A DNA stretch of 64,000 nt from Desulfovibrio sp. (GTDB taxonomy: Bacteria; Desulfobacterota; Desulfovibrionia; Desulfovibrionales; Desulfovibrionaceae). The DNA lies in contig NZ_JAVESS010000003.1 of the NCBI RefSeq assembly GCF_034006445.1, positions 124,001-188,000 on the forward strand, read 5' to 3'. Below, one piece after another: positions 49,291 to 57,913 of this stretch. Within the stretch, counting starts at the first letter, position 1. Every line of letters starts with the position of its first letter. The position numbers and the translations under genes are program-made. The notes under the pieces are model-generated. The model ran no database searches, was not told the origin of the DNA, and was given only the letters and a program-made list of their open reading frames with translations.

Positions 49291-49731
49291 CTACAAATAT
49301 TCTTCAAGCAGTGTGCAGGTGTCGCATATCAGGGGAACGCATACTGTGGTGAACAGCTTTTTTTCCTTGATGACGGCGAGCTGTTGCGGATCGGTAAGGT
49401 CATGCCCCAGAACGCCACGGCACTCGATGCTGCCGTTGGCAGCGGCAAAGGCCGCCATAAAGGCGTCGCGACGGGCGTTGAGGCTCTGCTTTTGTTCACG
49501 GCTGCATGGCCCGGCGACGCCGTGCGCAAGGCCGATAGCCATGAGCGCCCCGGTGACGCAGCCACAGGTGTCTGCCTGCCCCATGCCCGAACCAAAACAG
49601 GCGGCCACGCGCAGGGCGTCTTTTTCCGGCAGGCCGAAGCGTTCCGAAAAATGGCTCAGCACCAGCTGGGCGCAAACGATGCCCGTATTGAAACCGTTCT
49701 GAACCGCATCAATATCCATTTTTTTGCACAC
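49291..49731 (-). CDS. C_GCAxxG_C_C-family Cys-rich protein
   Basis: A 146-residue protein of a putative redox family. Cys residues are in AACFGSGMGQADTCGCVTGALMAIGL (GMGQ..CGCVTGA motif), GPCSRE, IECRGVLG and VPLICDTCTLLEEYL. The reaction is unknown; the Cys set suggests metal binding or thiol chemistry. The start is taken as GTG at 49731, six bases after AGGAG; an ATG at 49719 is also possible. It is paired with the downstream ThiS-fold protein. Confidence 0.85.
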   Translation of the reverse strand: MCKKMDIDAVQNGFNTGIVCAQLVLSHFSERFGLPEKDALRVAACFGSGMGQADTCGCVTGALMAIGLAHGVAGPCSREQKQSLNARRDAFMAAFAAANGSIECRGVLGHDLTDPQQLAVIKEKKLFTTVCVPLICDTCTLLEEYL

Positions 49732-49791
49732 TGGCGACTCCTGTCCGGTGGTTTTGGCGCTTTTAGGGAAGCTCTGAGTAAAGAGCCTCCT

Positions 49792-49915
49792 GGAAACGCG
49801 CTGGTATTTCCTTTGGCAAGGCGCGATCTTTTTTCAAGCAGGAGTGGACTCTTCCGTCCTCGACCGTTTCAAAAAAAGTGAAGCAAGTCCGCCAAACGAA
49901 ATAAATCAGCGTTTC
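49792..49915 (+). repeat. 125-bp nested-palindrome repeat, copy 2
   Basis: Bounded by GGAAACGC and GCGTTTC, with TTTGGC/GCCAAA and the GGACTCTTCCGTCC core. It is directly followed by the TAGAGC-bounded repeat at 49917. Confidence 0.85.
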
Positions 49916-49916
49916 T

Positions 49917-50045
49917 TTAGAGCATTTAACACTTGAAATGCTCGCGTACGGCAGGCAAAAGCCCGCCTGCTCGCATTTCGTGGCAAGGATTTTTCAGAAA
50001 AATCCTTGCAGAGCATTTAACTCATTTCATTCGTAAACTGCTCTA
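49917..50045. repeat. TAGAGC-bounded 128-bp repeat, copy 1
   Basis: Starts TAGAGCATTTAACACTTG and ends AACTGCTCTA. Internal hairpins are GGCAGGCAAAAGCCCGCC and AAGGATTTTTCAGAAAAATCCTT. A near copy is at 56884-57010. The final TA of CTCTA provides the TAG stop codon of the minus-strand gene at 50043. Confidence 0.9.
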
Positions 50046-51032
50046 GGCGCTGGCATAGTAATAGATGATGGTTACAATCGTCATGCTGACCGCACGCAGC
50101 CCCTGATTTGCCAGAATGAGGCGCAGGGCGAGGGCAGGACGAAAAAAGCCGGAATACGAAGGCAGTTGATGCCGTATGCCACGCATGGGCGTGGACAGGA
50201 TATTGCCCACCATCAGGGCCAGCACCACATCGCGTGGCGAGAGGCCGCCCGTTTGCAGCACACTGCCCGCCGCGCCAAGGGCCGCGCCCAGTTCCGCCGC
50301 CAGGTGCAGCACGATAATGCCCATGGCCTGCGGTTTCAAAAAAGAGAGCCAGGACATGTGCTGCGACAGCCATTGCTCGGCCAGGGCAAAGTAGCCGAAC
50401 TGCTGCAAGAGATACATAAGCACGTAGATGGGCGCGGTAAAGTACACAAGTTTGGGCAGGCGGCGCATAAAGCGCTTCCATGCCTTGCGCAGCGCGGCGT
50501 TCCAGTCGGTGCGCTCGCTGCTTTCGGCCTTGCAGGCTGTACAGCCCGGAGGCGGCGGCGGCAGGATGCGCCGCGCCAGCACCACGGTAAAGGCCGTGCG
50601 GCCCACGGCGGCCACCAGGGTAAGCCCCACGTATACCACGGCAGGCATGCCCAGCACGGGCCAGGTAAGCAGAAAGATGGTGGGCGTGTGTACCATGTAG
50701 GCGGGCAGGCTGTTGAAGAGGTTTGCCAGCATGAGTTCCTTGCCGGAAAGCTCGCCCATATTGTGGCTGTCCGACAAAAGGCCGTTGGCGGCCGCCGGAG
50801 AGACAAAGGCCAGCGAAAAACTGGCCCCGGCCACTTCACGCAGATGGGCCAGACGTGCCAGGGGGGCAGCCAGGCGGGCCAGGTGGCGCGTCCAGCGCAG
50901 AGCCTCAAGCACATTGGCTATGAGCAGGCCAGCGGCCATGCCCATGAGCAGACGCAAGAGCGGCCAGCCAAGGGCATGCCAGAGCGCGGGCAAAGAAAAC
51001 GCGGTTTCTGCGGAAAAAGGTTGAACTGGCAT
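50043..51032 (-). CDS. Polytopic membrane protein (nucleoside-recognition/Gate-like)
   Basis: A 329-residue protein with about eight hydrophobic segments. It resembles the nucleoside-recognition/SpoIIM-type Gate family (LANLFNSLPAYMVHTPTIFLL, VGLTLVAAVGRTAF, GNILSTPMRG). Pro-rich PPPPPGCTAC separates the two halves. No transported substrate can be inferred. It starts 33 bp after rnhA's neighbour end; its stop codon lies at the edge of the TAGAGC-bounded repeat. Confidence 0.75.
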   Translation of the reverse strand: MPVQPFSAETAFSLPALWHALGWPLLRLLMGMAAGLLIANVLEALRWTRHLARLAAPLARLAHLREVAGASFSLAFVSPAAANGLLSDSHNMGELSGKELMLANLFNSLPAYMVHTPTIFLLTWPVLGMPAVVYVGLTLVAAVGRTAFTVVLARRILPPPPPGCTACKAESSERTDWNAALRKAWKRFMRRLPKLVYFTAPIYVLMYLLQQFGYFALAEQWLSQHMSWLSFLKPQAMGIIVLHLAAELGAALGAAGSVLQTGGLSPRDVVLALMVGNILSTPMRGIRHQLPSYSGFFRPALALRLILANQGLRAVSMTIVTIIYYYASA

Positions 51033-51065
51033 GGCGTTGCGGTATTGCGTTTTACGCTGCGGCGG

Positions 51066-51536
51066 TTAGGGTTTGTAGCCTGTATCCTGAGGCAGGTCGC
51101 GCCGACAGGCCTGGGCGCGGGCCAGAATGTCACAGCGTTCGTTTTCAGGGTGTCCGGCGTGGCCCTTGAGCCAGTGGAAGGTCACCTTGTGCTGCTTCAA
51201 GAGCGGCAGCATGCGCTGCCACATATCTACGTTGAGCACGGGTTTTTTATCGGATTTGATCCAGTTTTTTTTCACCCATCCCCACAGCCAGCCCTTGCTC
51301 ACGCTGTCGCAGACATAGCGCGAATCCGTGTACAGATCCACAAGACAGGGGTTTTTGAGCAGGAGCAGCGCCTCGATAACGGCCAGCATTTCCATGCGAT
51401 TGTTGGTGGTCAGGGCATAGCCGCCGGAAAATTCCTTGCGGTAGTCCTCGTCGTCCAGTTTGAGAATGGCCGCCCAGCCGCCGGGGCCAGGATTGCCGAG
51501 GCAGGAGCCGTCGGTATGGATGGTCACTTTTTGCAT
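51066..51536 (-). CDS. rnhA: Ribonuclease HI
   Basis: Degrades RNA in RNA-DNA hybrids. The 156-residue protein has all four catalytic acidic residues: the Asp in HTDGSCLGNPGPGG, the Glu in NNRMEMLAVIEAL, the Asp in YTDSRYVCDSV and the Asp in HPENERCDILAR. AAGGAATACA precedes the ATG at 51536. The upstream gene on this strand is a candidate ncRNA about 290 bp away. Confidence 0.96.
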   Translation of the reverse strand: MQKVTIHTDGSCLGNPGPGGWAAILKLDDEDYRKEFSGGYALTTNNRMEMLAVIEALLLLKNPCLVDLYTDSRYVCDSVSKGWLWGWVKKNWIKSDKKPVLNVDMWQRMLPLLKQHKVTFHWLKGHAGHPENERCDILARAQACRRDLPQDTGYKP

Positions 51537-51820
51537 TGTATTCCTTGGCTTGTCTGGCAGCGGCGCAGGCCTTGCCGTCTTTTATCATTGCTATGCGGAA
51601 AACCCGGAAGTAGTGGCCCTGAAGCCTTGGCTTCTTGTGCCCAGAGAACCCGGCATTGCGGATCAGCGCCGACACGGGCGCAGCATACACGGCATGGGGA
51701 AGGTGGGCAATGCGGCTGTGAACGGCAAACGCGCACCGCCTTTACGGCCTTTCTGCGCAACGGGCTTGCAACGCGGAGGCTAACAACGCGGAGGCCAGAG
51801 CCGACGCAAGACGTTCGCGC
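51537..51820. other. Spacer between rnhA and the candidate ncRNA
   Basis: Several short frames exist on both strands but none has a ribosome site or a recognisable motif. The rnhA promoter is expected in this segment. Confidence 0.4.
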
Positions 51821-51853
51821 ATAAATAAAATGACCGAAGCAAAGCTCCGGTCA
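51821..51853 (-). terminator. Terminator of the candidate ncRNA
   Basis: TGACCGGAGC/GCTTCGGTCA stem with TTT loop, followed on the minus strand by TTTTATTTAT. Confidence 0.8.
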
Positions 51854-51978
51854 TGACGCAGGGACGCGGCGGGCAGCCGCCCCGTGCGTGTGCTGGTGAG
51901 CCACGCTCGCCAGCAAATATAGGTGGAGCCATGCGCTCCGGTTGACCCGCAGGCAAAGGCCCATGCCCTGCCCGTGAC
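51821..51978 (-). ncRNA. Candidate structured small RNA (about 160 nt)
   Basis: Read on the minus strand, the region is a chain of stable stems: GCAGG/CCTGC near the start, GGAGC/GCTCC, TGCTGG...CCAGCA with inner GAGC/GCTC, and ACGCA-GGG-GCGGC pairing with GCCGC-CCC-TGCGT. It ends in a canonical terminator (51821-51853). A promoter-like pair lies just upstream. A closing GCAGGG/CCCTGC pairing between the ends is possible, which would be reminiscent of 6S RNA, but the 6S consensus was not recognised. Competing minus-strand frames have no ribosome site. Identity is unknown. Confidence 0.45.
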
Positions 51979-51984
51979 ACGATC

Positions 51985-52014
51985 AGGGTAACACAGAAAT
52001 GCTTGACGTTTCAA
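51985..52014 (-). promoter_or_regulatory. Promoter-like pair for the candidate ncRNA
   Basis: Minus-strand TTGAAA (52009-52014) and TACCCT (51985-51990) are 18 bp apart. The -10 is weak (three of six). Confidence 0.35.
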
Positions 52015-52208
52015 CGCTGTCAGTGTGCCGAAAAATGTGATTTTGGCATAATCCAGGCTGCGCGGCGTCGTCTGCCCACGCAGCCGTCCCCTTCAGAGCA
52101 GAACACGCCCCAGAGCGGATATCCCTTTGAGGTGGTGTATTACCAAAAGGGCACAGCCTCTGCCCCTCTCATCAGATCAGAACACTCGTTGTGTCATCCC
52201 AAACAATA

Positions 52209-52270
52209 AAAGTTTTTGGGGGTGGGGGTGTGGGGGAGGAGACCCTTTTACAAAAGGGTCCCTCCCCCAC
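52209..52270 (+). repeat. G-rich hairpin repeat, copy 4
   Basis: GGGGGTGGGGGTGTGGGGG followed by the AGACCCTTTT/AAAAGGGTC stem. The G tract has G-quadruplex potential. Confidence 0.9.
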
Positions 52271-52320
52271 AGAGCATTTCTATCCGAAAACGGCCTGGGC
52301 AATGTCGCAGTAAGCACTGA

Positions 52321-52445
52321 GAAACGCGCAGTTATTTCGTTTGGCAAGGCGCGCTCTTTTTTTGAAACAGGAGTGGACTCTTCCGTCCTCGACTGTTTCA
52401 AAAAAAGTGAAGCAACGACGCCAAACGGAATAAATCAGCGTTTCC
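52321..52445 (+). repeat. 125-bp nested-palindrome repeat, copy 3
   Basis: Begins GAAACGCGC and ends GCGTTTCC. The central GAAACAGGAGTGG...CGACTGTTTC dyad is perfectly kept in this copy. It directly abuts the ahcY stop codon at 52446. Confidence 0.9.
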
Positions 52446-53867
52446 CTAGTAGCGGTAGTGATCGGACTTGTAGGGGCCGTCCACATTGACGTTGATGTAG
52501 TCGGCCTGTTCCTGGGTGAGCCTGGTCAGCTTGACGCCAAGGCGGCCGAGGTGCAGGCGGGCCACTTCTTCGTCCAGTTCCTTGGGCAGGGTGTAGACCT
52601 TGTTTTCCAGCTTTTCGGTAGCCAGTTTGATCTGGGCCAGGGTCTGGTTGGTGAAGCTGTTGGACATGACAAAGCTGGCGTGGCCAGTGGCGCAGCCCAG
52701 GTTGACCAGGCGGCCTTCAGCCAGCACAACGATGCTGCGACCGGATTTGAGGGTCCACTTGTCCACCTGCGGCTTGATGTTGAGGCAGGTGATGCCGGGC
52801 GTGTTTTCAAGGTAGGTCATTTCGATTTCATTATCGAAGTGTCCGATATTGCACACAATGGCCTCGTCCTTCATGCCTTCCATATGCTTGCCGGTGATGA
52901 CGTGGTAGTTGCCCGTGCAGGTGACGTAGATGTCGCCCTGGGCCAGCGCGTCTTCAATGGTGGTGACTTCATAGCCTTCCATGGCGGCCTGAAGGGCGCA
53001 GATGGGGTCGATTTCCGTCACCAGCACGCGCGCGCCGAAGCCGCGCATGGACTGGGCGCAGCCCTTGCCCACGTCGCCGTAGCCGACAACCACAACCACC
53101 TTGCCCGCGATCATGACGTCAGTGGCGCGCTTGATGCCGTCGGCCAGGGATTCGCGGCAGCCGTACAGGTTGTCGAACTTGGACTTGGTCACGGCGTCAT
53201 TGACGTTGATGGCCGGGAACAGCAGTTTGCCTGCGGCTTCCAGCTGATAGAGGCGGTGCACGCCGGTGGTGGTTTCTTCCGAAACGCCCTTCATTTTTGC
53301 AGCCACCTTGTGCCAGTGCTGCGGATCTTCCTTGAGGCGCAGCTTGAGGCGGTCAAGAATGCACTGCAGTTCCTTGTTGTCGGTCTTTTCATCAAGGATG
53401 GCGGGGTTGTTCTCAGCTTCGACGCCCTTGTGGATAAGCAGGGTAGCGTCGCCGCCGTCGTCCACGATAAGGTCGGGGCCGCTGCCGTCGGGCCAGGTCA
53501 GCGCCATTTCGGTGCACCACCAGTAGTCCTCAAGGGTTTCGCCCTTCCAGGCAAAAACCTTGGCCATGCCCAGGTCGACAATGGCGGAGGCGGCATGATC
53601 CTGCGTGGAGAAAATGTTGCAGGAAGCCCAGCGAATATCCGCGCCCAGAGCGTGCAGGGTCTGGATAAGCATGGCCGTCTGTATGGTCATGTGCAGGGAG
53701 CCCGTCACCTTGAGGCCTTTGAGGGGCTTGCTGGGGCCGTATTTTTTGATGCATTCCATAAGGCCGGGAACTTCCCGCTCGGAAAGCTGCATTTCTTTTT
53801 TGCCGAAATCCGCCAGGGCCATGTCGGCAACCTTGTGCGCAAGGCTCAGGTCAAGAGCTTTGGTCAT
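52446..53867 (-). CDS. ahcY: Adenosylhomocysteinase
   Basis: Reversibly hydrolyses S-adenosylhomocysteine to adenosine and homocysteine, relieving product inhibition of methyltransferases. The 473-residue protein has the NAD loop [40 protein letters not shown] and the C-terminal KSDHYRY that completes the neighbouring subunit's NAD site. AGGAGATATC precedes the ATG at 53867; upstream in-frame codons lie in the gap to sahR. It is 68 bp after the SahR-type regulator on the same strand. Confidence 0.97.
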   Translation of the reverse strand: MTKALDLSLAHKVADMALADFGKKEMQLSEREVPGLMECIKKYGPSKPLKGLKVTGSLHMTIQTAMLIQTLHALGADIRWASCNIFSTQDHAASAIVDLGMAKVFAWKGETLEDYWWCTEMALTWPDGSGPDLIVDDGGDATLLIHKGVEAENNPAILDEKTDNKELQCILDRLKLRLKEDPQHWHKVAAKMKGVSEETTTGVHRLYQLEAAGKLLFPAINVNDAVTKSKFDNLYGCRESLADGIKRATDVMIAGKVVVVVGYGDVGKGCAQSMRGFGARVLVTEIDPICALQAAMEGYEVTTIEDALAQGDIYVTCTGNYHVITGKHMEGMKDEAIVCNIGHFDNEIEMTYLENTPGITCLNIKPQVDKWTLKSGRSIVVLAEGRLVNLGCATGHASFVMSNSFTNQTLAQIKLATEKLENKVYTLPKELDEEVARLHLGRLGVKLTRLTQEQADYINVNVDGPYKSDHYRY

Positions 53868-53935
53868 GATATCTCCTATCCTTTGAAGTATTTTGAGTGC
53901 GTTGATGATCGTGCGGGGGACGTTGTGCGTCCGCT

Positions 53936-54874
53936 TCACGTGCGCGGGGGGTGGCTGGCCTCGGCTGTGAGAAGCAGCAGGGTCAGGCCGCGATCCACTG
54001 GCTGCCGTGTACAGGACAGCGTGCTGAAGCCGACTGTTTTGAGGTCGGCGGTCAGGCTGTCCTCTTCAAAGCCAAGCCAGCGGTCGCCATAGCGGTTGCG
54101 CATGGTTTCGTCGGTATGGCGCAGAAAGTCCGCCACAAAAAGACGGCCGCCGGGCGCCATGATGCGGCGTATCTCACGCAGGCCGAGTATGGGGTCGGAA
54201 AGATGGTGCAACACAAGGTTGATGCAGGCGAAATCCGCCTCCTGATCGCGCAGGGGCAAATGGCTCAGTTCGCCGATGCGCAGGGATACGCGGTCGGCAG
54301 CGAGGTCTTCGGGCGTGAAGCGGCGGCGGCAGATTTCAAGCATGCGCGCGGAACCGTCCACGCCAATGACCCCCTGGGACAGCGGCAGCATGCGCGCCAG
54401 CACGGCCCCTGTGCCGCAGCCAAGGTCAACCGCTGTGCCGCAGTTTTGCGGTACTGCGGCGCACACGGCGGCGGGCAGGTCAAAGGCTCCGAGAACTTCG
54501 CGGTTGAGTTCGTCCCAGTCTTCCGCAATGGCGTTGAAGAACTGGCGGGTCTTGAGGGCGCGTTCTTCCAGCATTTGCGCGGCCATGTTCAGGTCTGCCC
54601 GCATGGCGGCGTCCGCCTGGATGAAGGGGCTGATGGCGCGCAAAAATTCCCGCTCGTCACCGCTGCGGGGCGCTGCGTAAAATACCCAGAGGCCGTCGCG
54701 CCGCGACGTGAGCAGACCAGCTTCAGTCAGAATCTTGAGATGCCGCGATACCCGCGACTGCCCCATGTCCAGAATGCGCACCAGTTCGTTGACCGACAAC
54801 TCGTAATGCAGCAAAATGTGAACAAGGCGGAGCCGCGTTTCGTCTGAAAGAGCTTTAAAATAGAGAAGTGCCAT
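53936..54874 (-). CDS. sahR: ArsR-type regulator with methyltransferase-fold domain (SahR-like)
   Basis: A 312-residue fusion of an ArsR winged helix (residues 1-85: [41 protein letters not shown]) and a SAM/SAH-binding methyltransferase fold ([45 protein letters not shown]). In Desulfovibrio, SahR is reported to sense SAH and repress genes of the methionine/SAM cycle, including ahcY. The adjacent ahcY strongly supports this. A promoter-like TTGACT/TATTTG pair and ATCA/TGAT dyads lie upstream. Confidence 0.88.
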   Translation of the reverse strand: MALLYFKALSDETRLRLVHILLHYELSVNELVRILDMGQSRVSRHLKILTEAGLLTSRRDGLWVFYAAPRSGDEREFLRAISPFIQADAAMRADLNMAAQMLEERALKTRQFFNAIAEDWDELNREVLGAFDLPAAVCAAVPQNCGTAVDLGCGTGAVLARMLPLSQGVIGVDGSARMLEICRRRFTPEDLAADRVSLRIGELSHLPLRDQEADFACINLVLHHLSDPILGLREIRRIMAPGGRLFVADFLRHTDETMRNRYGDRWLGFEEDSLTADLKTVGFSTLSCTRQPVDRGLTLLLLTAEASHPPRT

Positions 54875-54887
54875 TTGTTTACCCGTA

Positions 54888-54937
54888 GTAAATCAACTTA
54901 TGCTGATGCAAATATCAATGTATCCGTATATAGTCAA
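54888..54937 (-). promoter_or_regulatory. sahR promoter with overlapping dyads (candidate SahR operator)
   Basis: Minus-strand TTGACT (54932-54937) and TATTTG (54909-54914) are 17 bp apart. Overlapping the -10 are TGAT...ATCA and ATCA...TGAT half-sites with six- to eight-base spacing. This fits autoregulation of sahR-ahcY, but the half-site assignment is by eye. Confidence 0.45.
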
Positions 54938-55011
54938 CAAGGGCTGGCCGGGCCGAAGCGCTGGCGGGCCGGTATCCCCCCATATAGTGTCCTTGCGCGG
55001 CGGAAAAAGTC

Positions 55012-55542
55012 ATGACTCCCAAAGTGTTTCGTAAAAAAAATAAATATGCCGAGCCAGTGGCGGCAAGCGAGGTTATGGCCGCGGTCATGACCGGGCTTGG
55101 CGTGGACGTGGAGCAGGCGCAGGCCAGGAGTCGCCTCGGGCATTTGTGGCAGAACTGGAACATGGTCATGGGCGAAGATCTGGCCCCCCTGGCGCGCCCC
55201 CTGGGGCATCACCGCGATATGCTGCTTATCGGCGCGGAAGACGCCATGCTGGCGCAGGAACTGCACCTCATGAGCGGGGAACTGCTGGAGCGCGTCAATG
55301 CCTTTATGGAGACGCCCTTTTTCAATGGCGTGAAGGTCTCGCTGCTTATGGGCAAGTCGGGGCTGGACGTAACGGCCTGCAACCCCCTGCCGGATGAAGA
55401 TATGGGCTGGCGCGCCCCCAGGGCCGTTATTCCTGATCCCGTGCAGGCCAGCGGCGTTTTTCTGGCGGAAATGACCCCGGATTCACCCGTGGCGCGGGCG
55501 TACTCCCGCTTTGTGGAGCGCCGGGCCCGCAACAAGGGCTGA
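55012..55542 (+). CDS. dciA: DUF721/DciA-type protein
   Basis: A 176-residue protein of the DciA (DUF721) family; DciA acts as a replicative-helicase operator in bacteria lacking DnaC/DnaI. The N-terminal KH-like segment LGHLWQNWNMVMGEDLAPLARPLGHHRDMLLIGAEDAMLAQELHLM is the family core. A longer-than-usual C-terminal tail (GWRAPRAVI to ERRARNKG) follows. No other gene is adjacent on the strand. The role is inferred from the family. Confidence 0.85.
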   Translation: MTPKVFRKKNKYAEPVAASEVMAAVMTGLGVDVEQAQARSRLGHLWQNWNMVMGEDLAPLARPLGHHRDMLLIGAEDAMLAQELHLMSGELLERVNAFMETPFFNGVKVSLLMGKSGLDVTACNPLPDEDMGWRAPRAVIPDPVQASGVFLAEMTPDSPVARAYSRFVERRARNKG

Positions 55543-55600
55543 AGACTGGCCCCAGGCAGCTGCGCGCGTACTTATGCGAGTAATTTTACGCACGTAACCC

Positions 55601-55648
55601 GCGAGCAACCGTGCGAGCAACCACGCGAGTAACCGCGCGAGCATTCAG
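55601..55648. repeat. 12-bp tandem repeat, four copies
   Basis: GCGAGCAACCGT, GCGAGCAACCAC, GCGAGTAACCGC and GCGAGCATTCAG follow each other from 55601. It is noncoding and lies after dciA. Confidence 0.8.
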
Positions 55649-55738
55649 AATCAGAGCTGGCAGGGTCAAAGCCGGCAGGATTTTGAATGGGCCAGATTTG
55701 AGCAGGCAGGAATCGAGCAGACAAAAAACCGCAATGCG

Positions 55739-55780
55739 ACAAAATAGTGCCCCGTGCCTGTGTGCGGGGCACTATTTTGT
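55739..55780. terminator. Terminator-type hairpin after dciA
   Basis: ACAAAATAGTGCCCCG pairs with CGGGGCACTATTTTGT over 16 bp around a ten-base loop. It lies about 200 bases after the dciA stop. The rest of 55543-56010 shows no gene. Confidence 0.75.
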
Positions 55781-56010
55781 CATGTCAGGCTCTTCGGCAA
55801 CCTCGTCTTCCCCCCTGTTTTTCCCACAGCGAAATGCTATGTTTTCGGGTGACGCGAGCTTGCCGTCCCTTGCGTGTGTTTCATGAAAAAATCGTGTGAA
55901 CCGCAAGATTGTTTAAAGAAAGTTTAGTTTAAAAATCAAAATATATTAGTAAGATGTAGTATAGACCATTTTTTTCTTCATGCGATTTTGTTGTTTGCTT
56001 GCTGCTATTA

Positions 56011-56040
56011 TTGACAACAGTTTGCATGCAGTGCTAGCTT
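56011..56040 (+). promoter_or_regulatory. Sigma-70-like promoter of the 125-aa gene
   Basis: A perfect TTGACA (56011-56016) and TAGCTT (56035-56040), 18 bp apart, lie about 60 bp before the ATG at 56098. The upstream 55900-56000 stretch is AT-rich, which may act as an UP-like element. Confidence 0.55.
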
Positions 56041-56097
56041 TCAAAAAGCGTTACTCGCCTACGCATAAATGGCGGGCAAGAGCTCGCGGAGGATTGA

Positions 56098-56475
56098 ATG
56101 AACGTGCAGAAAATAATGGAAGACATTTGTCTGAAGCACGATAACGGCAACGACCTGAGTTTTCGTGGCCGGCTTTTTTCAGAGTGCTCGTGGTATGACG
56201 AAGCACTTGGCACGCTCACCCGTCAAAAGCTTTATGTGACCGACACCAACGATCAAGTATATTATATCGTGCGTTCCTCTGGGCAGGAGCGTAGCCGCCG
56301 CGCATATCGTCTCGCCGTGCGTGGTGATAATTGCATTATCCATAACGGCGTGTCCGAAATGTCTTTGCAATTTGATATGCTTATGCTGGCCGTGCGTGGT
56401 CTTTGCGGGCTTGAAGCGGGCGCAACGCCGACGCTTTCTATGGTGGAAGAAATGCTCAAGGCGGCGAACGCCTGA
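56098..56475 (+). CDS. Protein of unknown function, 125 aa
   Basis: A 125-residue soluble protein. The sequence looks like an alpha/beta fold with a curled beta-sheet: GRLFSECSWYDEALGTLTRQKLYVTDTNDQVYYIV, then RLAVRGDNCIIHNG and a C-terminal helix LSMVEEMLKAANA. No family is recognised. It is well supported by its promoter, a strong ribosome site (GGAGGATTGA) and a terminator 25 bases after the stop. Lower GC than neighbouring genes may reflect a recent origin or selection on expression. Confidence 0.8.
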   Translation: MNVQKIMEDICLKHDNGNDLSFRGRLFSECSWYDEALGTLTRQKLYVTDTNDQVYYIVRSSGQERSRRAYRLAVRGDNCIIHNGVSEMSLQFDMLMLAVRGLCGLEAGATPTLSMVEEMLKAANA

Positions 56476-56497
56476 TTTTCTTCATTTTATGATGTGT

Positions 56498-56535
56498 AAG
56501 GGGCGGTCCTGACGGGCCGCCCTTTTGCGTTTTTG
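56498..56535 (+). terminator. Terminator of the 125-aa gene
   Basis: AAGGGGCGG/CCGCCCTTTT with one bulge, followed by TTTTGCGTTTTTG. Confidence 0.75.
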
Positions 56536-56798
56536 TTGTCAGTATTGTTATTCTAGAGTTTTTCAATAAACCGCGCGGGGTAAGCCGCATTGCCGACCTG
56601 CGGGGAGGGGTTTTGGCGCAACGCGCCTGCGTTTGCCGCCAAGCAGGCGAACGCGCATCTGTTTTGGCAGGATGATCCGCTTTCTGGCGTAAAAGGGGGC
56701 TTTTGTCTGCTGCGGTTTTTATGCCGCGCCTTGGCAGACACGGGCGCAACGTCATGGGCAGCCAACCTTTTCAAAGGCTGGCTGTCCAAAAAGTACGG

Positions 56799-56860
56799 GT
56801 TTTAGGGGGAGGGGGTGTGGGGGAGGAGACCCTTTTGCAAAAGGGTCCCTCCCCCACAAA
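56799..56860 (+). repeat. G-rich hairpin repeat, copy 5
   Basis: TTTTAGGGGGAGGGGGTGTGG and the same CCCTTTTGCAAAAGGG-centred stem. A TAGAGC-bounded repeat follows 24 bp later. Confidence 0.9.
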
Positions 56861-56883
56861 GCATTTTACCGTGAAACGACATC

Positions 56884-57010
56884 TACAGCATTTAACACTT
56901 GAAATGCTCGCTTACGGCAGGCAAAAGCCTGCCTTCTCGCATTTCGTGGCAAGGATTTTCAAGAAAATCCTTGCAGAACAGTTAACTCATTTCATTCGTT
57001 ATCTGCTCTA
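56884..57010. repeat. TAGAGC-bounded 128-bp repeat, copy 2
   Basis: Same order as 49917-50045: AGCATTTAACACTTGAAATGCTCG, a GGCAGGCAAAAGCCTGCC hairpin, AAGGATTTTCAAGAAAATCCTT and a terminal CTGCTCTA. Its TAG again coincides with the stop codon of the minus-strand gene. Confidence 0.9.
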
Positions 57011-57913
57011 GTCCGTTGTTTCCGGCAGGGCCTTCTGCCCTTCGTCGGAGCTGGTTTCCGTCCGGGGCAGGGGGGTGAAATAGTTGGTGCCCCAGGTGAG
57101 GGCCAGAACAAAGACAGCGGCGAACAGCCCTATGACCGGGCTCCACAGCGGCGACGCGGAGAGCGCCAACCGCATGAGCAGGGTGCCGATGACAAAGCCG
57201 GAATTGCGGAAGACCGCGTGGAAGGCGGGCATATAGCGCTGCGCAATGAGCACCATGGTGATGTCGGAAAAAATCAGGATGGTGTACAGGGTTTCAAAAA
57301 AGCTCTGATCGCTGCCCGTGGTGACAAAAAAGATGACGTCGCGCACGGCCACGCCCACAAAAATGATAAAGAGCACCAGGGCCAGCAGCTTTTTGCTCAT
57401 GACGTAGCGCATGCGCAGGCTCGGTGACGAAATGAAATGCATCTGTCGCCGGGCGATGCGTTTGTACAGGCCAAGGCACAGGTACACCATCAGTGCTCCT
57501 GCGCCTGATATGGCAATGTAGAGCACGGGCAGCATGTCGTTGGCCACGCTGACGGGCTCCGGCAGGTGGGCCAGTTCCTTGAAGGCGTTGCGCAACAGAA
57601 TGAGGGTGAGGATCTCGAACTGCTTGCCCATGGACTGCGAAAGGGAACTGGGTATGACAAGGATGAGGCCCATGACCTCAAGCACCAGTATGAGCGTAAA
57701 AGCCAGGTGGATGGCGTAAAAGTGGTTTCTGGGCGAGACGGTTGCCAGCCAGGGGGGCAGGAGTCCGTGGCGGTTGAGTTCAACGCCCAGCAGGGCCAGA
57801 AGGTAGACCCACAGGATAAAAAAAGCCACACGCCGCTGGGTTGCGGCACGTTCCCAGGAGTGTTGCACCCAATCAAATGCGTCAGTAATGGGCTGCAATC
57901 TATCTATAAACAT
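57008..57913 (-). CDS. Polytopic membrane protein of unknown function
   Basis: A 301-residue protein with about seven hydrophobic segments (FFILWVYLLALLGVEL, AIHLAFTLILVLEVMGLILV, LLALVLFIIFVGVAVRDVIFFV, FAAVFVLALTWG and others). The N- and C-terminal ends are polar. RYVMSKK and the ion-channel-free segments give no clear family. No partner gene is adjacent. Its stop codon is supplied by the repeat at 56884-57010. Confidence 0.75.
   Translation of the reverse strand: MFIDRLQPITDAFDWVQHSWERAATQRRVAFFILWVYLLALLGVELNRHGLLPPWLATVSPRNHFYAIHLAFTLILVLEVMGLILVIPSSLSQSMGKQFEILTLILLRNAFKELAHLPEPVSVANDMLPVLYIAISGAGALMVYLCLGLYKRIARRQMHFISSPSLRMRYVMSKKLLALVLFIIFVGVAVRDVIFFVTTGSDQSFFETLYTILIFSDITMVLIAQRYMPAFHAVFRNSGFVIGTLLMRLALSASPLWSPVIGLFAAVFVLALTWGTNYFTPLPRTETSSDEGQKALPETTD

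Noticed and set aside
51742..52014. 90-codon minus-strand frame in the candidate ncRNA region
   Set aside because: It runs through a promoter-like pair, the stems and the terminator hairpin, and lacks a ribosome site.
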